Assembly (NCBI GenBank): GCA_020091685.1
Contig: CM034599.1
Location: 39,697,945 to 39,761,944, forward strand
Direction: 5' to 3'
Source of the DNA: Lutjanus erythropterus
Lineage: Eukaryota > Chordata > Actinopteri > Lutjaniformes > Lutjanidae
DNA: 64,000 nt
Positions 56,588 through 64,000 of this stretch are shown in pieces. Both the position numbers and the translations under genes were made by a program. A model generated the notes under the pieces. That model did no database searches. It saw only the letters and a program-made list of their open reading frames with translations, and had not been told where the DNA came from. Each line of letters begins with the position of its first letter. The first letter of the stretch is position 1.

Positions 56588-56615
56588 CACACACACACGC
56601 ACACACACACACACA
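56588..56615. repeat. Short CA microsatellite
   Basis: CA units with one CG interruption. Confidence 0.9.
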
Positions 56616-56972
56616 GATGGAAACAGAGCCGTGGTTTGATGCTCCCGTTAGCTCCAGGCTGCTAAACCTCCTACTGCCAGCAAACTGCCTGCTCCTTGTT
56701 TCGCCACAAAGAAGAAGGAAAGAAAAAAAAGAGAGGAGGACTTCCGGAGCTGCTTTGATTGCTGTTTTTATTGGGATGTGTGAGTGTGGTCTGACAGTCG
56801 GCTCAAACTGTAATGGTGTTTAACCTGCACTATACACTGTGCAAAGACAGAACACTGAGTAAAAATTACATATATTCCATTTTTATTCACATTTTCAGTG
56901 GGCAGCTTTAATGTTCCATGATGATCCAAATGCTGACTCACATGAGCCAGCAGCCTACCAAGAATAAAAAAT

Positions 56973-57312
56973 AGGACTGCACAATATGGTCAAAAAATAT
57001 TAATATTGCAATATTTTGGTGTTGTGACAAGATTAGTGGGAATGATCATTTCTGTATCACAATTTCAACATTTTTACTTAAACAAATCGTATAAAATCAT
57101 GGTGATGAGACATTTGTTGAGGTCTGAACCAAACAGACATGTTTTCTTTCATCTGAAGGACAAGATTTTTAGGGCAGGTCCTCTCTGCAGCTCTACAGTA
57201 TCTGATTATCATGCTGTTTTCTCACACATTTTTCCATTTTCCAAAAATTGCAATTTGATTCTGGTTCTGCGATTTTTCAATAAGATTACGATTAATTATG
57301 CAGCCCTTATAG
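56973..57312. mobile_element. MITE-like element with AGGGCTGCA-type ends
   Basis: The left AGGACTGCACAATATGGTCA and the reverse complement of the right end, AGGGCTGCATAATTAATCGT, are imperfect inverted termini. Length is about 340 bp. The class (GCTGCACGATAT-like) is common in fish. The 134-codon plus frame through it is not a host gene. Confidence 0.55.
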
Positions 57313-58080
57313 GAAAATATGGAAAAAAATATTTTGATGAATTTGGATTTTTTTTGCTTTTTGTCTATTTATTATATTTTGTTATTTGCTCATTAACCAA
57401 GTCTAGTTAACTTATTTAGAGGGGGTTTCTATGACAACCTCTACACAACCAAACACATCACATTGCTCTTTAGGCATAGTGTTACAAGGTCTTTTTTATT
57501 TTTTCATTTTAATTTTTACCATTAAACTGTTGAAGTATCCTGCAACTATTAACATATCTTTGTCAAAAGTGTTTTAATAATTACAATTGAGGGACTGCAA
57601 AATCAGCTGATATATTGATATTGGATTTTTCTCCCTAATATTGTTATCGGCATCACCCCGAAAACTTTCAGTATTGGTTGTGTCCTGCTAACAATATTCT
57701 GAATATCATAATAAAAAATGTGATGATAACTATTCTGATATTATGTGGTATTATTTTGTTTTATTATATTGTATTTCATAAAAGGATGCTTACATTTTAT
57801 TTATTGGGTCGGACTCTCCTTGAAATCTGATGAAATGAGTCTGTATTTAAATTTTTTGAGGACGAGTTACAGTGAGTAGCCAGTTATAAGAAGCAGGAGG
57901 ATATTTTTAATTAGATAAAATTGACAAAATATGTGCAAAATATGTGCAACTTCCTCGCAGCAGCTTTAGTAAAGGAGATCTTTTCAAGTTATCATTTTGC
58001 TTTGTTTTATATCATTGCAATAAATATCAATTGTGGACGTTTTATCGTGGTATTATCATAACATAACAGCTGTTGGTATC
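57313..58080. repeat. AT-rich region with further old repeat pieces
   Basis: TGATATATTGATATTGGATT and TATCGGCATCACCCCGAAAA near 57609-57665, and ATATCATTGCAATAAATATC near 58008, resemble fragments of fish elements with ATATCGG/GCAATAT words. Edges are uncertain. Confidence 0.35.
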
Positions 58081-58409
58081 ATTACATCCTTAATTCTGAT
58101 ACAAGGATTTGGAAGCAAAAAATAAAATGACTACCAGGGTCAAATAATAAAGAAAGCCAAATTAAACCCTCTTTCATGGGTATCTTTTGATTGTGTAAGA
58201 TCATAAATTTTCCTGTTGAAATTTGGAAAAGAATTTTCCAAAACATGCAAAAAAGCATTATTGAAATCTTGCCAAAGCCTGTAGAGACATAATGGTATAA
58301 AGCTGTGAGACAGTATGTTGTGGAGAACCATGCAAACCTTGTTTGTGTAAAAAATACAATAAAAATATATAGAAAAATGAGGAGTGAAGTGTAAGGTGCA
58401 CACTGTTTC
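58081..58409. other. No gene recognised
   Basis: Minus frames of 78-140 codons overlap here but show no known domain. Confidence 0.4.
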
Positions 58410-58430
58410 CAGCAGCAGCAGCAGCAGCAG
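58410..58430. repeat. (CAG)7 repeat
   Basis: Seven CAG units. Confidence 0.95.
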
Positions 58431-58479
58431 TTATTCTCAGAGTAGGAAAAAACAAACAAGACAGATTTACGCAGCAAAA

Positions 58480-59150
58480 CAAGCTGGCAGACATACACGC
58501 ACAATTAAACTCATGGAGGCTAATTAAAGTGTTACTGGAAGCACGCAGCTAGAGTGTGACAACATAATGAAAGATTGAAGAGGGGAGGAGAGACACGGGA
58601 CCCCCCCCCCACCCACCACCCCCTACACCCCCCTTCCTTTCTCTGTGAAAACAATGCCACCTCTCCCTCTCTCCACTCGCCTCCCCTCTCTCATCTACCA
58701 TATGCTGCCATTTGTTTAGTCAAATCCCCTTTAAGCAGTGCAGATCTATGGCTCTGAGGCAGTGCTTTGCTACAACTTAGATCACTCTCCATAGACACAT
58801 CGGCAGCTCGTATCCCTCATGGTCGTGTCACTCGGCCAGCTAGAAGAGTCTCCCGGGAGCAGCTTTTTATTGCTTTTCCACATCATTTGTCTGGCGATTA
58901 CAGCTAGCCTCCCCTGAACCAGGGGAATAATCACAATATTTCAATATAAAGATAGCAGGGGAGAGAGGGGAACAGGCTAGTTTGGCTTGGAGATTGTTCC
59001 TGCACCATGCTGTGAAGAGGGCACCGACAGGACGAGTTATAGATCACAAATGACTGCTGAACATTAGCAGAAGACCTCAGCCAAAACTGCACTGCCTGTC
59101 CCTGCACACGCTCAGTGTGGGCTTGATTTACTGTACCTGCCTCTTCTGCA
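58480..59150. other. Repeat-poor block, candidate conserved non-coding
   Basis: Holds CTAATTAA at 58520-58527, a C-rich tract at 58601-58630, and a repeat-free run 58730-59010 with CGATTACAGCTAGC and GGAATAATCACAATATTTCA words. No coding frame with a domain. Confidence 0.28.
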
Positions 59151-59185
59151 GGCTTCTGTGATGCTTCCTGATATAAGGTTAATTC

Positions 59186-59488
59186 ATGTTAGAGCATGAA
59201 GAAATCAGTGGGTGTCTATCACTAATCAATTCTACAATTGATTTATTTTTTTATTTGACAAACAACCATTCATCAAACCACAAGAAGGTGGGTAATGGTG
59301 TGCCACAGGGATTTGTGCTTGGTCCTATTTGCTTATCCATTTACATGTTACCTCTCAGTACAATAATCAATAATTACAATGTAAGTTTCCATTTCTATGC
59401 TGATGACACTCAACTTAACATTTCCATTAAGCCTGACAGCTGTCAACAGCTGGTGAGGATGGAAGACTGTATAACAGAAATCAAATGA
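59186..59488 (+). pseudogene. LINE reverse transcriptase fragment
   Basis: The frame reads NGVPQGFVLGPICLSIYMLP, the conserved GxPQGSxLGPxLFxIY block of non-LTR reverse transcriptases, then VSFHFYADDTQLNISIKPDS, containing the intact catalytic YADD motif and the TQLY-like follow-up. Between and after them the order matches the CR1/L2 group. The frame terminates at 59486-59488 where relatives continue with a DIKxWM block; homologous sequence can be seen just downstream in another frame, so it is frameshifted and stopped. The endonuclease and the N-terminal RT are missing. Confidence 0.75.
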
Positions 59489-59935
59489 AGGCCTCCCCTT
59501 AAATGCAGACACCTGGTCCTTAACAAATTAGAAGTAATTTCTGTGATCTCAATCTAAACATAGCCAGTTCTACAATCTCACAAATCTCCATTAGAATTCT
59601 TAGTGTCAAGTCAAAATTGAACTGGGAAAACTGTGTTGTGCACCAAGAGCCTTGAGTAAGTTTCAAGAGACCACATGTCCTTGTCTCATTGGGCAAATTC
59701 GAAGATTTGTCAAATAAATTCGAGGTCAAGATCTGTGGATGCTTTAAATTGTGATAATATACTGTCTTTTTATTTGAATGTGTTAATATTGATATTAATT
59801 ATTAATATGTTATAACTGATTATTGATGGTTGATGCTTTGTATTTGTATTTCAAATTCATTGTATGTATGATATGCATCGAAAATGAGACCTTGGTCTCA
59901 GTGGGTCTTCTCTGGCTAAATAAAAAATCACAACC
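59186..59935 (+). mobile_element. CR1/L2-type LINE, 5'-truncated
   Basis: Comprises the reverse transcriptase remnant at 59186-59488 and a 3' region ending near GAAAATGAGACCTTGGTCTC, AGTGGGTCTTCTCTGG and CTAAATAAAAAATCACA, a tail type seen on fish LINEs. About 0.75 kb remains of an element several kilobases long. Confidence 0.65.
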
Positions 59936-61211
59936 ATAATGTTTTATACTTCGAGAGGATTGAAAATAAACACCTGAGCACCTCACACAGGTTCCAGTAG
60001 CCACCTGTAGAGGTGTACGATGACATATTCATTATACATGACTTTTGCCATTTGAATATAATCCCTTAACATGCCAGTGTACATATAGCTGTGTAAAAAA
60101 AACAAGGCAGCATGACTCCTGGGAAGGAGGTCACCTCTGCAGGTGAGGCTGAATGCTTATGTAACTCAACTACAATTAATGTATGTATGCACCAAAGAAT
60201 CAAAAACACACCCAGGTTCATCCGCTGCATATGCACACACATACACACATAAAGTCCAAAACTGAGACAAAGTTAGAATGAGATGAATGATAGGAAAATA
60301 AACTAATCCACAGTGAGACTTTATTTGATTTTCTTGCATGGGTAATGTTGTAGTCATCTCTGTGCAAAAACTATGTGCTGGTCAACAAAAAACAAACTGC
60401 AATATGCAAAACATGAAGGGAGATGCAACAACTTCCAGCTTGTTTCGACAATGCAAAGACTTGAGATAACTTGTGACTTGCAACACAATGACGTGGTTGC
60501 ACCTCTGGGGTTTAACGTCTTGCTCAAGGATACTGATAGATTCAAAAATGGTGTCAGTGTTATAATGAAGTCCCTCTGCAGGGAACATGGTCCTGCTAAG
60601 TTTAATCATGAATCTAATCACTCTACTGCTGCAGGATATCATGAATACCACATGCTGACTTTTTTTTAATATGGCGAAAGTGTCAAAAGGGCACACATTC
60701 TTTATTTAAGGATAATTACAGACACTCGTTGTTGTGTTCTGCTGTCCCAGTACAGGTGAGACATCCTGTCCTTTAGAACACAGCTCTTCATCAAAGTTGA
60801 AGTCTCTATTGACAAGTAATCATCTGAACCAATGGATTTAGGAGAAAAATAAGAAAACACAAAGAGATGAAAAGCAGACATGAACAGGGCCAATAGGTTT
60901 CAGAGAGGATTGCTTGAGACTTGTGCACGGACCCTGTAATCCCATTGCTCCATTTCATGGAGTTTTACTCAGAAGGGCTTATCCCCAGCATCTAACCCCT
61001 CATACTCCACTTGGTAAGATGGGAACCAGACTGAGAAAAAGCAAGGGACTGATGGGAAAGTTCCTGAGGAGGACTGTTGAGTCCCATCTCTAATTAAATC
61101 TACAAGTGAAAATATCAGATTGGATCTGCTTGGGAGGGTGGCCCATTGGCCTGCTAACCTTATACTTACACTTAGTAGCAGTGGGCTATATGCTAACCCG
61201 AACTTATTTAC
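59936..61211. other. No gene recognised
   Basis: Overlapping frames at 60354-60696 on both strands are open for 63-104 codons but have no known domain. Otherwise unassigned. Confidence 0.4.
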
Positions 61212-62108
61212 AGAGATGGGAAGTAACTAAGTACAAATACTTTGTTACTGTACTTGTACTGTACAACTTTTTACTTTTACTCTCTACATTTGAACACAAA
61301 TATCTGTACTTTCTCCTCCTTACATTTTCAAAACAGGCTTGTTATTTTAGTTTTAACCAGACATAACAATGAAAATGGCCTAAAAGACGTAACAAGATGA
61401 AAATGCCAAAAACACTGTAAAATGTGTGATAAGACAAATATGGCATGATGACAAAAATGACATAAAAGATGTGACAAGATGTAACAAGACGAAAACAACG
61501 TAGCATGACAAAAATGACATAACAATGCCTAACAAGGTAAAAATGATGGAAAAGGCATAACAAGAAAAAAATACATAGCAAGATGTAACAATACAAAAGC
61601 AGTGTAACAAGATGTAACAATATGAAACCAGTGTAACAAGCTGTAACAAGACAAAAATGATGTGAAAGATGTAACGATGCAAGATGATGTAAAAAAGATG
61701 TAATAAGATGAAAACAGCATAACAACGAAAAAGAGGTAACAAGGCGAAAATTACATAACAGGACAAAAAAGACAATATGGTGAAAACTCTAGAAGACGTA
61801 ATATGACAAAAACAACATAAAACATGTAACAAAATGTAACAAGCTGAAACGGACGGAGGGGGAGACTTGGCTGTAGGGAAAAGGTTTCGTTCAGTTCAGT
61901 TCTACTCGGTTAAGTAGAAATGTCCTTCAGAGGATGACTTTTTACTTTTACACTTTGAGTACATTTCAGAGCCTGTACTTTTTCACTTGTACTGCAGTAA
62001 AGAAGTTGAACCAGTACTTCTACTTTTATCAGTGTTTTTTTTGTATCAGACTATGTATCTGTAGTCCTACTTGAGCACAGAATGTGTGGACTTTTGCCAC
62101 TTCTGCCT
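61212..62108 (+). mobile_element. Minisatellite-bearing non-autonomous element, copy B
   Basis: Left end AGAGATGGGAAGTAACTAAG then TACAAATACTTTGTTACTGT; right part AGAGCCTGTACTTTTTCACT and ACTGCAGTAAAGAAGTTGA, each nearly matching copy A at 1523-2599. The inside array at 61365-61850 uses related units. No transposase. Confidence 0.75.
61365..61850 (+). repeat. Degenerate minisatellite inside copy B
   Basis: Units such as AAAAGACGTAACAAGATGAA and GTGTAACAAGATGTAACAAT. Minus frames of 63-150 codons across it are artefacts. Confidence 0.85.
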
Positions 62109-62667
62109 ATTTATCAAATCAATAAAAAGAGTGGAACTGATCATTTTTAAAAGTGACTGAAGGCAGACATGTTAATGTCAACTCACCTGCTCAATGATAT
62201 CAAAGCAGAAAATCTGTTTTTGTCCCAGTAACCAACCATCATCACTACAGGGCACCTTTTGACAAGAACTGCAAACAAGGTCAATCATTACTCTTTGTAT
62301 CTTTTATTTTTAAACCATGAAGGTTTAGTATTTCCTTGAAAAGCTCCTTTTATGTACACAACATCATCCGGATGTAAAGCCTCTGGGCCAGTGTGTCTCT
62401 GTGCTGTGCTGTGTAGAAAAACACAAACGCACATGTGCAGTGGGCTGCAGGCCAAGGTTTTGTTGTAAGGCCAGATTTTTTGTATTGATTTTGAATTACG
62501 GTCTAATACTTATTCAACAAACCCAGAATATCCTGTTTCACTGTGGCTCTCTGAATGTGCTTTCACACCTAACCTGACAAACTCATTTGGGCTGGTGTGA
62601 AAGCTGTCAGTCGAACTCTGCATCATTGTGCAGGCAAAGTGACCAGAGGCTGCTTGAAAAAGTCTGC
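62109..62667. other. No gene recognised
   Basis: Sequence between two direct copies of the element; no supported feature. Confidence 0.45.
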
Positions 62668-63305
62668 TTTGTTTCTATCTTTACTTTCTACTCCTTACAT
62701 TTTCAAAACCAGCTCGTTACTTTACTTTTTTTTTTTTTAATTATTTTAATCCTGCATCATTGCATGCTCCCTTCCCAACATCAAAACTGATTTCACCCTG
62801 AAAGAATGGGACATGAAAACAGAAAAGAAATGTATCCACCAGTGTATATCATGCTACCACACTTGACAGACATCACAAAATGAAAACAACGGACAAAATG
62901 TAACAAGACAAAAATAAGATAACAAGGCATAATCTGAAGAAAACAGTATAAAAAACCAAAAACTATGTAACAGTATGCAAAAAGATGAAAATGGTATAAT
63001 AAGGAATAGCTTGACAAAAATTATTTAACCAGAAGTAAGAAGACAAAAACAATGTAACAAGATGAAAAAGCAGACAAAAAACAACATAACAAGACAAAAA
63101 TGTTGTAAAAGACTTGACAAGATGAAAATGACATAACAAATCTTAACAAAACAAAAACATCGCAAAAGACATATCATTGTGAAGAAGATGTAAAAGTCAT
63201 AACAAAATGAAACAGACAGAGAGAGAGACTAAGCTAAGTTTTGTTTTACCCAGGTATATGTACCTTTACTTGAGTTAATATTATGAGTATTTTTGCCACC
63301 GCTGG
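62668..63305 (+). mobile_element. Minisatellite-bearing element, shorter copy C
   Basis: TTTCTACTCCTTACATTTTC and AAAACCAGCTCGTTACTTTA match the left region of copies A and B. The array at 62875-63215 has AAAATGTAACAAGACAAAAA-type units. The right end TGTACCTTTACTTGAGTTAA with TTTTTGCCACCGCTGG is a shortened version of the right terminus. Same orientation as copy B, about 0.56 kb away. Confidence 0.65.
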
Positions 63306-63328
63306 TTATTTGGAGAAAGCAGTTTGCC

Positions 63329-63545
63329 TTATATAACAATGGTTTCCTAAGAGAAAGTCTGTCTGACAGCAAGGTAAAGCGGTAGAAATATTCAAACTTG
63401 TGTGGCTGCTGACCGTGTCCACAGATGTACATGACTTAGTTTCCATGCTGGTACTCCTCTCTGCTGCTGAAAAGTCGGAGTTGCACTGCTCGCCATCTAC
63501 TGTAGGTAATACACTGACTATCAATAACCTCATATAACCCCACTT
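63329..63545 (-). repeat. Single-arm copy of the foldback element
   Basis: GGTTTCCTAAGAGAAAGTCT, CTGACAGCAAGGTAAAGCGG and CATATAACCCCACTTCAAAT match the right arm at 31227-31544 in order. Immediately after, TATCCCTTTAAG (63558-63569) gives a TTAA-like edge. Confidence 0.6.
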
Positions 63546-63569
63546 CAAATGATCTGAACTATCCCTTTA

Positions 63570-64000
63570 AGTTAAGGAGCGAGATAGAGAGAAAATCACG
63601 ACAGGGTCCAGCTTTGTGGCAACCAGGTAATGTTCAGTCTCTGAGGAGAATTTGATGTGAAATCATTGTGATAACACAAGCAACAAATCAGAAACGAAAT
63701 GACAGAGAAATATCTTGCCTCTGGCAAAGAGTACAGGAGGCCATCCTCCATCAGAGACAGGTAAATGAAGAGGCTGTCAGACAGGAGAACACAACTTTCT
63801 ATCTGTCTTCATCCAGAGTGGGGGGAAGGAGTGTAAGTCCCTGCACCAGAGGGAGGGATGCTGCTGTGATCCAGCCGTAGCCTTTGATCCCTGCAATGAC
63901 CTGAGCCACCGGCTGGATGCTGGAAATGACACACCAGAGGCCTGTGGGACCCAATCCATCACTGTTCAGTCCTGTACCCGCTCTGCTGGAGTGTGTGTGT
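63570..64000. other. No gene recognised
   Basis: Moderately GC-rich near the end. A short plus frame with GACAGGTAAATG (donor-like) at about 63758 is not enough to call an exon. Confidence 0.35.

Noticed and set aside
56406..56612. Minus frame with poly-cysteine
   Set aside because: Translation of a CAG/CTG repeat in an unused frame.
61342..61832. Minus-strand frames of 127 and 150 codons
   Set aside because: Same artefact in the minisatellite of copy B.
63668..63880. Exon with GACAGGTAAATG donor
   Set aside because: Acceptor unclear and peptide unrecognised; donor-like words are common by chance.

Overview
The window looks like intergenic or intronic DNA from a ray-finned fish, probably a percomorph teleost. 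The evidence is long (CA)n, (TG)n and (CAG)n microsatellites, a dense layer of decayed transposons of types common in teleosts, a tRNA-derived SINE, and remnants of Penelope-like, Ty3/Gypsy and CR1/L2-type retroelements. There are no bacterial-style operons, no ribosomal RNA genes and no convincing tRNA gene. The species assignment is inference; family resemblances come from reading the sequence and recalled knowledge, with no database search.

No intact host protein-coding gene could be supported. The longest open frames are artefacts of low-complexity DNA: a purine-rich tract of about 0.94 kb (47142-48085), minisatellites inside a transposon (1783-2410, 61365-61850) and a 32-bp-class minisatellite (40530-40785). 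Real protein homology is confined to broken mobile elements: a Penelope-like reverse transcriptase (23094-23618, minus), a Gypsy reverse transcriptase/RNase H piece (about 40830-41230, minus), a non-LTR C-terminal domain (49317-49855, plus, one in-frame stop), a CR1/L2-type reverse transcriptase tail (59186-59935, plus) and the C-terminus of a Tc1/mariner transposase (inside 44470-44847, minus). Two short minus-strand stretches behind splice-acceptor-like sequence (56324-56367; 20520-20646) are the only weak hints of host exons.

Layout: 0-2.6 kb holds transposon copies, including one with a CTCF-like site and one carrying a minisatellite. 2.9-4.2 kb is repeat-poor and regulatory-looking. 4.5-7.2 kb contains an inverted pair of one repeat. 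11-20 kb has several MITE-like elements. 23-24 kb is the Penelope-like element. 25.8-26.5 kb is a hAT-like element. 28.1-28.6 and 49.3-50.3 kb are two copies of one repeat, the second split by a LINE fragment. 30.8-31.5 kb is a foldback element. 31.6-37.3 and 43.2-45.1 kb hold related elements that share a core resembling the ZNF143 site. 39.6-48.5 kb alternates repeat-poor GC-richer blocks with the purine tract. 54.5-59 kb is repeat-poor. 59-63.6 kb is again transposon-rich.

The interspersed GC-richer, repeat-poor blocks with homeodomain, POU and TGACAG-type words suggest a regulatory landscape or very large introns around a developmental gene. That is a hypothesis needing cross-species alignment. 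The clearest unusual biology is in the mobile elements: a transposon family with an internal minisatellite, a Penelope relic with inverted ends and a hammerhead-like core, a foldback element, nested insertions, and transposon-borne candidate binding sites.
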